From Flavobacteriales bacterium (GTDB lineage Bacteria > Bacteroidota > Bacteroidia > Flavobacteriales_D > Crocinitomicaceae): DNA of 64,000 bases. The translations under genes and the position numbers were made by a program. The number at the start of each line of letters is the position of its first letter. Position 1 is the stretch's first letter. The notes under the pieces were generated by a model. That model was not told where the DNA came from, did no database searches, and worked only from the letters and a program-made list of their open reading frames with translations. The stretch lies in assembly GCA_022361195.1 (NCBI GenBank), contig JAKSBJ010000392.1:62001-126000 (forward strand), given 5' to 3'. This document shows positions 17,200 through 27,400 of this stretch, piece after piece.

Positions 17200-19887
17200 T
17201 TATTCCATAATTAAAGGTTCATGTATCTTTTGACCATCATATTTTGCTTCTAAAATGTAATAACCCGGAATTAAATGAGGTATTTCATAATTTTTTTGAG
17301 ATGATGTATTCATATAAACCACTTGACCCAGCGAATTATAAACTGTTATCTCATCCAATAAGACGTTCGCATCCAATTTTACAATGTCTATTGATGGATT
17401 TGGATAAAGAATCAACTTCGGCTGAGCATTCTCAGCAAAACCAATAGTACAATCGATGATTTCAAATTCTACCACTGTAGAATCATGACAATCATGGTAG
17501 TTACGGATATATTCTTTGAAATGGAAGTCATAAAGTTCAACATCCGTGGAGTCGAAGTTGGATGTTCCATTCTCATAGGCATTGTTATTTGACAGAGCGA
17601 GAAAAATAGGAGGAGTCTCTGGACCATCGAGCCATCTAAATGCCACCGTATAGTCATTTCCAGGAACCATCAGTATATCCGTTTCAGGAACTAGAAAATC
17701 TTGAAATTCACCAGAAGTGGATGTAGTAAATAAGGTTGTATCAATCATTAACAAATCTCCGGTAATCCCCTCTCCCTCGTAAAGACTTAGTTCGAACTCT
17801 TGATTTTCCCAATAGTAAGAAATCAGCTGAAACCTGTCAAGAATCCCTTCTTTTTCGGCTGTGAAACTTTGCCAATAAGTGGTATCCTGATACATCGTTG
17901 GAAAAGGAAGTTCTAGATCTAATCCTGTATATTCTTTTGACTGATCAAGTAAGTAGGTGGTATCAGACAATTCTTGATAAACGTATGCGGCCTCATGAGT
18001 TCCGAGGGATAAATCGTCTAGATATATTGAGTCAGTTGATACACCATCAACGTAAAAATCTCCACCGAAAGGGCTCCCGTTATGAGCCTGAGTACCATCA
18101 GTGTGACAATATGGACCAAGGTCTTCTAAAAAAGTGACATCAAAGGCCTCAATAGTGACCGTTTGATTAACCTCATTAAAACATCCATTGATATCAGTAC
18201 TTTCATAAGAAACCAGATGCGCACCTGGAGTTAATAGTTTCGGATATAGATACTCAGCTTCTTCTCCATCAACTGAAAATACACCTCCTTCTGGTATTCC
18301 GTTGAGCAACAAACTATCTCTTCCTGAGCAGTATGAATCATTTAATCCTTCAATTGTTCCCGGAATTGGTTCATTAATTTTGACATAAGCATAAGTGATA
18401 TTGTCACATGGATTAATCGCTCTAACTGTTACTCCAAAAAAATGTGAATAAAAAGATCCCCAATTAGAGTCTCCAAAAGCATAATAAGCTGTTCCCGAAG
18501 ACCCTCTACCCACAATCATATCGTTATCAGAAGTAATCTGGAACGTTACAAAATCACCAATCTCAGCAGTTAGCGCAGCATCGATACTAAAATCTATCCA
18601 TTGCAATTCTCCTCCCGCTTCTCCAACAACAGTTGTTGTATAAAGTAGATCACCTCCCAATCCTGAACCACTATAAACAGATAGAGTTAAGGTACTTTCT
18701 TCTTCCAATTTTACTAACTGACGATAATTCAAGATCCTACAATTATTTTCAATTTCCACTGCCTGCCACATGGACGTTAGCGTATCAAATAGGTAAGGAT
18801 AAATTCCCAAATCATAGTACATGAGCCTTGGAGAAAATGATTGACTCACAAAGTCAATGGAGTCTAAATCGATAGCCGGATCATAAGTGATCATTGTTAA
18901 ACCATCTGTCAACCCCTCAGGACTGAAGGTATTTCCGTCTACCCCAGGTCCACTGAATACTCCTCCTTCAGGATAACCGACTAAAGAATACGTCCCTTCA
19001 TCATTTGAACAAAAGGTATAACCTTCATCAATAAAAATACTTTGGTTAACGGGATGAATTAGAAGATCCCAATTTGTTGTCATTAAGGCATCATACATTC
19101 GTTCACCTTGTCCATCCGAAAATAAAGGCATACATTTTTCCGGTGAATAGGACATGATGTTATTTACATTTGGCATATAGGAATCCCCGTTCGAGTCTGT
19201 TCCCGTACCAATATAAGTACAATCATCAACCATATCAGGTAAGCTTAAGTCTGGATCTGCTGGAGTATCACAAACTAAATCTCCTTGCGTTCCACAATTC
19301 GTACCGTCTACAAATTCTTCTCCATATAGCTCTGAGTGAGTATGTAGCAACGTTAAAATATGTCCAATTTCATGGGCAACTACAGTAGGTGATTTTGTTC
19401 CTTTGATATGCACATCATTGTATGTAATGGAAGCATAAGAAGGTCCTCCTCCTCCAGTAAAAAAGACATTAATAGCTTCATCTACCCTATAGAGAAGTTT
19501 TTGATCATCCGCCTCCCAACTGTCTGTAGCAATATCGAAATTATCATATTCTAAATATTCTCCACAATGGACAAATTGAATGTCATGAGGTAAGAAAAGT
19601 GCGTTAACACTATCAAGTAAATCTGAAGATGGTGGAGTGGTTACCAAATAGTCATCTATCCCTGAGTTTACAATATGAAACTTAATGTTTACGTAAAGCA
19701 TATCACTTCTGTCTCCACGACTTCTCTTGTTGTGTGTTTTTGGGAGATGAGATGATTTAAGCTCGCTCTTTGAAGGTAGATGTGATTCAAAACTACAATA
19801 TTTCTGTCCCATGGATGATTCGGAGAAAAATATTGAGATTGTAAGTATGAATATTTTAAATATCGCTGAAATGTTTTTGTTGATCAT
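17200..19887 (-). CDS. Secreted pappalysin-like (M43) zinc metalloprotease with T9SS sorting domain
   Basis: An 895-residue multidomain protein: signal peptide at about 1-27; a metzincin domain at about 50-285 with zinc ligands H172, H176 and H182 in HEIGHILTLLH and a Met-turn in NNIMSYS; several beta-sandwich and PKD-like domains with repeated phrases (PEGGVFSGPGV, PEGGVFSVDG, SPFGGDFYVDG); and a type A sorting domain at about 825-895 (LILYPNPSIDIVKLD). Pappalysins have HExxHxxGLxH; here the Gly position is Thr179, which is unusual. Cysteine pairs such as NCGTQGDLVCDTP fit the M43 fold. Its likely role is extracellular protein degradation. Confidence 0.85.
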   Translation of the reverse strand: MINKNISAIFKIFILTISIFFSESSMGQKYCSFESHLPSKSELKSSHLPKTHNKRSRGDRSDMLYVNIKFHIVNSGIDDYLVTTPPSSDLLDSVNALFLPHDIQFVHCGEYLEYDNFDIATDSWEADDQKLLYRVDEAINVFFTGGGGPSYASITYNDVHIKGTKSPTVVAHEIGHILTLLHTHSELYGEEFVDGTNCGTQGDLVCDTPADPDLSLPDMVDDCTYIGTGTDSNGDSYMPNVNNIMSYSPEKCMPLFSDGQGERMYDALMTTNWDLLIHPVNQSIFIDEGYTFCSNDEGTYSLVGYPEGGVFSGPGVDGNTFSPEGLTDGLTMITYDPAIDLDSIDFVSQSFSPRLMYYDLGIYPYLFDTLTSMWQAVEIENNCRILNYRQLVKLEEESTLTLSVYSGSGLGGDLLYTTTVVGEAGGELQWIDFSIDAALTAEIGDFVTFQITSDNDMIVGRGSSGTAYYAFGDSNWGSFYSHFFGVTVRAINPCDNITYAYVKINEPIPGTIEGLNDSYCSGRDSLLLNGIPEGGVFSVDGEEAEYLYPKLLTPGAHLVSYESTDINGCFNEVNQTVTIEAFDVTFLEDLGPYCHTDGTQAHNGSPFGGDFYVDGVSTDSIYLDDLSLGTHEAAYVYQELSDTTYLLDQSKEYTGLDLELPFPTMYQDTTYWQSFTAEKEGILDRFQLISYYWENQEFELSLYEGEGITGDLLMIDTTLFTTSTSGEFQDFLVPETDILMVPGNDYTVAFRWLDGPETPPIFLALSNNNAYENGTSNFDSTDVELYDFHFKEYIRNYHDCHDSTVVEFEIIDCTIGFAENAQPKLILYPNPSIDIVKLDANVLLDEITVYNSLGQVVYMNTSSQKNYEIPHLIPGYYILEAKYDGQKIHEPLIME

Positions 19888-20319
19888 GAAGTCTAGGTTT
19901 GGTGAATATTATGTCTCTTGTGTGCTAACTGTTCGATCATGAAGGAATGCATTCAAGCATTACTGAAATTCTTTCTAAAAACGCTTACGTTTCAATGAGA
20001 GTTGCCCAGTTAATATTCACAGGAATAAATAAGAAGGACGCTGAAGCGGTATTGACCGGAACCTCTCAACACCAATATAAAAAATTCACTATCAACTCAT
20101 TACAAAAGAAACCGCCCTACACAATAAAGCGTAGTTTTGAATGGTCGCATTCGGCCAAAATTTATTTTCCCATGCTATCTTTTGATATACATTTATCCCT
20201 TTTTTGGGTAAAGATTTCTAAATCCTGAACATAAAAAAGCAGCCGGCTTATTATTGCGATACTACCAAAACCTTGCAATAATAAGATCGGCTGCCCAACC
20301 AGACTCTTTGTAGAATACT
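19888..20319. other. Intergenic region, 432 bases
   Basis: It holds the upstream region of the metalloprotease gene and, at its left-window end, the terminator of the ssb pair. A 93-codon open frame on the plus strand (19947-20228) has no recognisable features and is not counted as a gene. No promoter of clear quality was found. Confidence 0.5.
20233..20294 (-). terminator. Long hairpin terminator after the ssb pair
   Basis: Arms GCAGCCGGCTTATTATTGC (20239-20257) and GCAATAATAAGATCGGCTGC (20275-20294) pair over about 17 positions, with a 17-base loop. On the minus strand the stem is followed by six T (plus-strand A-run 20233-20238). It begins 25 bases after the stop of the downstream ssb gene. 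Confidence 0.8.
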
Positions 20320-20664
20320 CTAACTAGCTTGTTTCTTTGGGTTAATTAATAATATTTCCTTGACCTGTATCTCAGTGATCTTTTTATTTGATCCATTATT
20401 ATCCCGAAATACCCGATTGATCAATTTTCCGTCTACTGCTACCATTTGGCCTTTTCTTACAAACTTTTCAATCAGTTCTGCTTTTTTACCCCAGGCCACA
20501 ATTTGATGCCATTGTGTTTTTTGCGATTTGCCATTCACTTCCAAAACCGTTTCGTTTGTCGCCAGGGAAAATTTGGCCAGCTTTACACCATTTTCAAAAG
20601 TTCTGATGATAGGATTAATTCCTGTTCTTCCAATTAAGTTTACTCCGTTTTGTAATTTGTTCAT
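20320..20664 (-). CDS. Short single-stranded DNA-binding protein, copy 2
   Basis: A 114-residue OB-fold SSB from MNKLQNGVNLIG; the frame extends 10 codons upstream, but the start at 20664 aligns with the sister gene. SSB landmarks: RTFENGVKLAKFSLATNE, QWHQIVAWGKKAELIEKFVRKGQMVAVDGKL and ITEIQVKEILLI. The protein stops right after the OB fold (INPKKQAS) and lacks the acidic tail (DDDIPF type) that recruits repair and replication partners. It lies about 63 bases downstream of copy 1 and shares its transcript. It is probably an accessory SSB rather than the essential replicative one. Confidence 0.9.
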   Translation of the reverse strand: MNKLQNGVNLIGRTGINPIIRTFENGVKLAKFSLATNETVLEVNGKSQKTQWHQIVAWGKKAELIEKFVRKGQMVAVDGKLINRVFRDNNGSNKKITEIQVKEILLINPKKQAS

Positions 20665-20727
20665 GATACTTGTTTGTGTGTGTTTTACTTCCATTTGTAT
20701 GTCGTATTTGCTGTATTAATCTGAACT

Positions 20728-21066
20728 CTACTTACTATTTCCTAACAGTAATAATTCCTGAATCTGAATCTCGGTGGTGTATTTCTTATCCCCTTCTTTG
20801 GTTTCATAAGAACGGCTGACCAATTTTCCCTCTACAGCGATCTCCTGCCCTTTTTTTACATAAGCCTCAAAAATCTCTGCCTGTTTACCCCAGGCGATCA
20901 ATCTATGCCAGTGTGTATTTTCCATTTTTTCTCCTTTCGCATTGCGATAAATTTCATTCGTTGCGAGACTAATTTTTGCCAATTTACTCCCGTTCTCAAA
21001 GGTGATAATTTCAGGTTCTGCTCCTAAGTTTCCAATTAACTGTACTTTGTTTCTTAAGTTGTTCAT
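20728..21066 (-). CDS. Short single-stranded DNA-binding protein, copy 1
   Basis: A 112-residue OB-fold SSB (MNNLRNKVQLIGNLGAEPE, FENGSKLAKISLATNE, HWHRLIAWGKQAEIFEAYVKKG, TTEIQIQELLLLGNSK). Like copy 2 it ends at the last strand of the fold without an acidic C-terminal tip. The pair is clearly paralogous and arose by tandem duplication followed by divergence. The upstream region carries four CGTTTG repeats that may control the pair. Tail-less SSBs of this size are found in Bacteroidota next to competence or mobile genes, but none is seen here. Confidence 0.9.
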   Translation of the reverse strand: MNNLRNKVQLIGNLGAEPEIITFENGSKLAKISLATNEIYRNAKGEKMENTHWHRLIAWGKQAEIFEAYVKKGQEIAVEGKLVSRSYETKEGDKKYTTEIQIQELLLLGNSK

Positions 21067-21155
21067 AATGTGTGATCTTTAAAAAGTTTGTAATTAACTA
21101 TTTGTCATTGTTTTCAATCGACACTGCAAAGTAAAGGCAGCTTGTTTCTATTATC

Positions 21156-21203
21156 CGTTTGTCTTTCGTTTGTTTACGATTATTTTACGTTTGTAAACGT
21201 TTG
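21156..21203. promoter_or_regulatory. Four helically phased CGTTTG repeats upstream of the ssb pair
   Basis: CGTTTG occurs at 21156, 21167, 21188 and 21198, i.e. at steps of 11, 21 and 10 bases (about one, two and one helical turns). Within it, ACGTTT-GT-AAACGT (21187-21200) is a perfect inverted repeat. The phased spacing suggests a cooperative protein-binding site about 90-140 bases upstream of the ssb start at 21066. Which protein binds is unknown. The rest of the 397-base gap holds only the terminator at 21275-21323. Confidence 0.45.
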
Positions 21204-21274
21204 ACAACTTTTAAAACACTAAAAAAACAGAACGTAATAAAAAAAATGGTTTATCAATTATTTTCCAACCTAAA

Positions 21275-21323
21275 TAAAAAAAGCGCCACTTTAAGTTGCC
21301 GAAACAAATCAAAGCGACGCTTT
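21275..21323 (-). terminator. Terminator of the giant T9SS metalloprotease gene
   Basis: Plus-strand arms at 21280-21292 (AAAGCGCCACTTT) and 21311-21323 (AAAGCGACGCTTT) pair over 13 positions, two of them G-T in the minus-strand RNA. On the minus strand the stem is followed by a T-run (plus-strand A-run 21275-21282). It lies about 140 bases after the stop at 21464. Confidence 0.7.
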
Positions 21324-21463
21324 ACCGTTTGCAAAAAACCTACCTTCTTACTCCTTAGTTATTTTTACGGTACAACTTTCAATCAATTGCCACTGAATCC
21401 AAAAGAATTGGAACAATAGAACCAGACTTAATAGAATCTTTTCAACTATCATTTTATTTCTAT

Positions 21464-24400
21464 TTAACTATTTGTAATAATTAGTTTTTGACTGGCTAAC
21501 TGCTCTCCATCAATTAAATGCCTCACAAAGTATGCTCCCGTTGGTAAATCCAATTTAAGCTCTTTTGTACCGTTCCCCTTTGAGGTACCTAATTCAACCA
21601 TATAACATATTTCTCCAATTGAATTGTATAACTCTAATGTATGAGAACCAACATCTTCAGTTAATGTATAACTCAAGGTGAATGCTCCATTATTTGGATT
21701 TGGATAAATGGAGAAGTTAGATACAGATTCGGTCGTTATTCCCGAACTGGTTTGGACTTGCATTTTGGCTGCGCCATCTAAATCACGGAAACGCCATAAA
21801 CAAGCATTCTGATAACCAAAAGGACTCGATGTCAATGTTCCCCCTAAATTATTTGACTGATCCATAAGCTCAGTATAATGACCACATGTATATGTGTAAT
21901 CATTAAAGAATGTGAGACCAGTATTGTAAGAATAGCCATCCCCTACTCCAGTAGAAACATTGGTCCATGAATCTAAACCAGAGGCTAAATTCCATCGGCT
22001 TACAAAAGAATGACGCTTATTGACATAACTGCCCTCAAGGGTAGTATTATAAAAATAGTCACCTCCGAAGAAGTTTCCTCCGATATATAACTCCGTTCCG
22101 TCGGTATCTAAAGATTGAACACTTGCAGTAGAATTACTACTAATTCGATTAATCCAATCCATAGTACCTGTAAACTGAAGTTTCGTTACAAAAGCTCCTT
22201 TACTACCAGTAAAAGGTGGCATAAGGTTATCACCTCCAAATGCTGAACTTATTCCTTCCTTATAGATCCCTCCCAGAACAATGGTATTGTCAGACATTGT
22301 TACAGTATGAGCTTCTCCATTTTGTAAAGGAGAATCAAGTGTATATAAATCCTCATTAAAGGCATTAAAAGGACCACCGCCCATATCAACCCAATTGTAA
22401 ATGAAAGCGTCATTTTTTCCAGGGAATCCGTTTAAAAATGTGCCTCCCGCATAATTGAGATCAGTACGGAAAGTACCAACAAAGGAAAGGTAGCCTTGAT
22501 AAGTTTCCATATCTCGAATCCAGGCCATTTCTGAAGAATTAATAGTTGCTTCCCACTCATCAGTAAAGCTAAAAGTATAAGGCGCAACAAAATTTGGCGT
22601 TTTAGCAAATACCTTGAGTTGATTCCCAGCTGGACCTCCGCTACTATATTGACGGGTTGAAAAATAAACTCGATGATCTAAACCTAAAAATGCAGACTCA
22701 AAAGTTGAAGTAGCTATTCCCTCACCTTCTAAAACCATACCTGGAGATGATGAAGGCATTTCATGTACATGCAACAAGCATCCCTCTGTAGTATAAACAG
22801 CAACAAATGCTCCTTGAGTAGAGCTTGTAGTGTAAGAAGATAATCCTCCTCCACAGGTAATCATACCATCTTCATTAATACCCGGCGTAAATACAGCATT
22901 CCCATTAAAAGTCCCCACAACATAAACAAGCCCATATTCTTCGTCCACTGCCATTCTGCTTGATCGTATTTGCTGGTCGTGAGCTGTGGCTACCCAAGAT
23001 AAATCACCACAAACATCATAAGCAGCGACATACATCACCAAATATGAGATATCCGTATAATCTAAACTCAATCCATCAAAACTGGTTCCACGGTTAAAAC
23101 CTCCTGTCATAAAAACATTTCCCTCATCATCGTTGGAAATATCACTTGCATGATCTCGCAAATAAGCATTTGAAGTGGTTTTAGGAAATTCTGAAGCCTC
23201 TTCTAAAATATCCACCTCAATTGTCGTACTGCAAAATGGATAAACTGCACGACTTATTGTAATGATATAACTTCCTATACATAGATCGTCAAAAGTGGCT
23301 GTTGTTCCAAATTGTGTCACTACATCTCCATCAACCTCCGTACTCCAGTTATATGGCCCTCCAGAAGATTCTAATTCAATTGCTCCTGTACAACTACCCT
23401 CACATGCATTAACTTGTGATACAATGGTAAATGGAACGTCATACACTGTTACTATAGCTTCACTACAACATCCATCTGCATTGCATAAAGTGAGCGTATA
23501 GGTACCAGCTGCTGTAGGCGAAAAATAATTCGTCACTCCATCAACACCCAAGGTAACATAAGGCCCACTCCAATAAGCTCCTGCGTAAGGATTTGGTAAT
23601 ATGATTACCTCATCAACACAATAACTGCTTCCATCCACATCACTAACATCTGGTTCAAAACTCACCGAAACTACTACTGTTTCGCTATTTACACATCCTT
23701 GAGCATCTGTTATAGTAGCAGTATAAATATTGGATGAAAAAGGAATAGCAGGAGGAGTTACTTCAATTGTTTCTCCATCTCCAATATAATCACCAGAAGG
23801 ATCATACCAGCTAATAGTTCCTCCATCTGTTGATGTGGCTGTTAAGATTGCTGATTCACCCGGACAAACCATTTGATCATCACCCAAGGATAAATCTGGC
23901 AAATCATGAACGTTTACAGTTATAGTAACGGTTTTGGAACATCCATTAGTGCCATATACAGTAACGGTCGTGGCAAACAATCCCGCTAGTCCCGGTACGA
24001 TGATATTGGTTGGACCCGTTGAGCCATCGGCCCATTCATACGTAAGGAATTCACCATCAGGAATCATTGGGTAAATTTCTATTGCTTCATCCACACAACC
24101 TTCAAATGAAGCTCCACTTACCGCTGGGGCAGGAATCACTTCCATGCTTATTGTATCATGGAAAGTACAACCATCAGCCGCAACAGTATAAATAATGTCC
24201 GTAAAACCAAGCCCTGGAACCGAAGGGTCAAATAAACCTGCTCCACCCCCCAAATCAGTTACTCCTATTCCAGAGAAAGTTCCATCAGCAGGCTCTACCA
24301 CCAAATTAATTGGATCGGCAGTTTCACATATTGATGCTGGGAGAGTCAATATATCGACCGGAATATCCAGAACTATGACAGTTATGCAAGCTTCTCCAGA

Positions 24401-27400
24401 AATACATCCCGTAAAGTTGTCCGTAATTCGAACGCAATGAGTTGTATTTTCAGTTGGAGAAACCGTAACAGTACAAACCTCAGGATCACCTAAATCTCCA
24501 ATTGGATCTTCCCACTCATAGCTATATTGTCCCGGAAGACCTCCCAAACAGGCATCAAGTGTAATACTTTCACCAATACAAATGGTTTGATCAGGCCCCA
24601 AATCAGCTACTGGTCCTGGGCCATCTACAGCTATATCCGCACAATGTGTTTTAGGGAAATTACAAGCCCCGGTTCCTGCAATAATAGATGCACAATTCTC
24701 AATATTATTACATTCTATACTTGCTATCGTAGCCTGATAAACTAGAGTTTTACATTCACCTACTGCCAGATCAAAAGGAATAGAAGTTAATGTAGGACCT
24801 ACTGCAGTAAAATCAAAGGAGCCCACGTAACTTAATGAAGCTGGAAGAATGTCTTCTACAACAATATCTGTTGCAGCACTCATCAAACTGGAGTTGCAAA
24901 CTTCTATTTCGAAAACAACTGTTTCACCTAAAGCAAATGGTCCTGAGGTAGTTGTACTTTTGGTGATGGTCAAAAAATCATCTCCAGGGACAATCGTTAT
25001 GTCAGGTAATGATGAACCGGATGGAACACATCCTCCTCCTTCCATTGATAACCCAATATCTAAAGGGACTCCAGGTATTGCCGAAGGAGCAATTACGACT
25101 TGCTGTACCAGTTGGTAAGTACAAGGTTCGGTAATATCACCTGGTGGAATGGTAAATGTTCCCATCGGAGCAAAATCGCCCAAATAAAGTCCAACCCCTG
25201 CAGGCAAATCAATATCCAAGGTAATTTCATTTTCATTGGTAGTTCCTTCCCCCATACAAATGTCATAGGTTATGGTAACAGTATCTCCAGGGCATGGACT
25301 TGGATTATCAGCTATTCCAGTAATTTCAAGTATATCGTCTCCTTCCTTTATGATTTCGACATTATCAACATACATGTAAGAATCCATTCCTTCTTGCGCA
25401 ATGATTGAGACATAATTTGCTTCGGTCATTCCAGGAGGAAGTTCAACTCCAGAAACAGAATAAGTAACCCAAGAAGGCGTAGAAACATCAAAAGTTGCAA
25501 CTACATCTGCGACTACAGTCCAATCACCGCAGTTGGTTGTTCCTTCCGGATCAGTAACAATTGGAATCGGACATGGTCGTTCATCACTCAACACGACTCT
25601 AACCAAATGTCCTGATGGAGGACATGTCCCGTCTCCAATAATTCGGTGTCCTAAAAGAGAAATTTTAAATGATTCTCCTGGTAACATAGGCTGACTCAAT
25701 TCCAGGACAACGGATTCTTTACCTATATTCGCTGCCATACCTACATATTTATCTCCTCCGTTCAATGGTTCAGGTGCTGGCCAAACCATAGGATCATTCC
25801 CGCAACTCATTACATTCTGAAATATTCCAGTAGCTGCATCATATAAATCAGGCGTATTTGGGAATGGCAAAGCAAACGCACAGTCATTGAATGGGTATCC
25901 TACTAAGTTGCCATCAAAACCTGCACCTATAAAGGCTTCAAAATCTCCATAACACACGTAATTACACACCTCTGGTTCACAAGGTGGATACTCATACGGC
26001 TCCATTTCAATAAAAACATAGGTGTTGTTTCCGTATTGTCCAGTCGTGCTATTATAAGGGCGATATTTTACGATAATATCTGTCACAATTCCATCAGGAG
26101 GAGTGACCTCAAAACTGGTGGCTGAAAGCATGGTTACCGTTCCTGCTCCACCAAAATATTCAGCACAACGAACTTCATCAGCATTGTGATCATTACTCAA
26201 GGCATCATCAATTATGATTGGTGTTTCAAAAGAAGTAATGTATGGATCTCCGCTCGCAGTTGGGTTATAAGAAAAAAAGTCATTGACTCCAGCTACCTCA
26301 GCATTCATAAGAGATGTACAAGCCCCGGTATAGGTAGTGGTACTCACTGCATACTCCCCCGTTCCATAAGTATTTTGGATATTATAACCTAAATCGCATA
26401 GTGTTTGTACCTCAGATAAATGAGGAACTCGAGTGTAAGATCCAGGCGCCAGAGAAGAATTCATGATGTACTCTGTATCGGGTCCTGGACAATTAAAATG
26501 ACTCAAGGAAGAACCAAACTCGAAAGAAGCAGGAGAATAGATGATATGTAAATCATTTTCAGATCCGTTCCCATTCCAAAAGACATTTCCACAACCAGGC
26601 GATACTGCCGCTACAGGAACATCCAATTCTGAATTATAACAATATTCTGGAGTCGAAGATGAAGCAACCATATTACTACCTGAATATTGAAGATGAGTAT
26701 CGAACGGACTGTAAAAGCCACCTAAGCCTTCACCTGCTCCATCCATTAATGAAGCAAATCCCAAAGCGTGAATAGCTTCATGTAAGGCAACTGTATAAAG
26801 ATCATATTCGCTCGCAGCCTGAGCAGAAGTAGCGGTTAGATCTTGATACCAATCGATTACTCCACTAAAATTAATACTCATGTATCCATGATAAGTTGGT
26901 ACCGGTCCAAATAGCTCGCTGGTTAAATTGGCATAGGAATCCCAACCTGTGTTAATCGTTTTCCAAACTTCGCCATGGGCCAAACCATCTCCAATCTCTA
27001 AAAAGTATTGGGATGCAACTCCTAGTGCAGATGGAGACATTGGTCCTGCTGGTGTTTCATTTGCACGAACAGCAATTTGAACATATTGTGGAGTCGCCAC
27101 TCCAGGATAAGGCTCTGGCATACCAGCCGGAACACCTCCGGGAACTAAAAGCTCTGATAAATCTTCAAACACCTGTTTGATAACAAATCTTCTCTCTTCG
27201 CCCAAATCATCACAATCACCAGGACAATTTGAAGGATTTACAGATGGTGCCGGATCATTAAATCCATAAAACAACCCATTATCTTCTTCATAAAAATGAA
27301 GTTCAAAAATCCCTGCCAATAATGAGTTTTTCGGAATTCTAAGCTCCTCTAGTTCAAAGGTATTTCCAAATCGATCAAAAGCCTTAGCTAGATCACCATT

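Noticed and set aside
19947-20228. 93-codon open frame on the plus strand in the gap before the ssb pair
   Set aside because: No recognisable motif, no promoter, irregular composition, and it lies between two minus-strand transcripts right beside the ssb terminator.
21159-21419. 86-codon open frame on the plus strand
   Set aside because: It runs through the CGTTTG repeats and the terminator hairpin of the minus-strand metalloprotease gene; the translation looks random.
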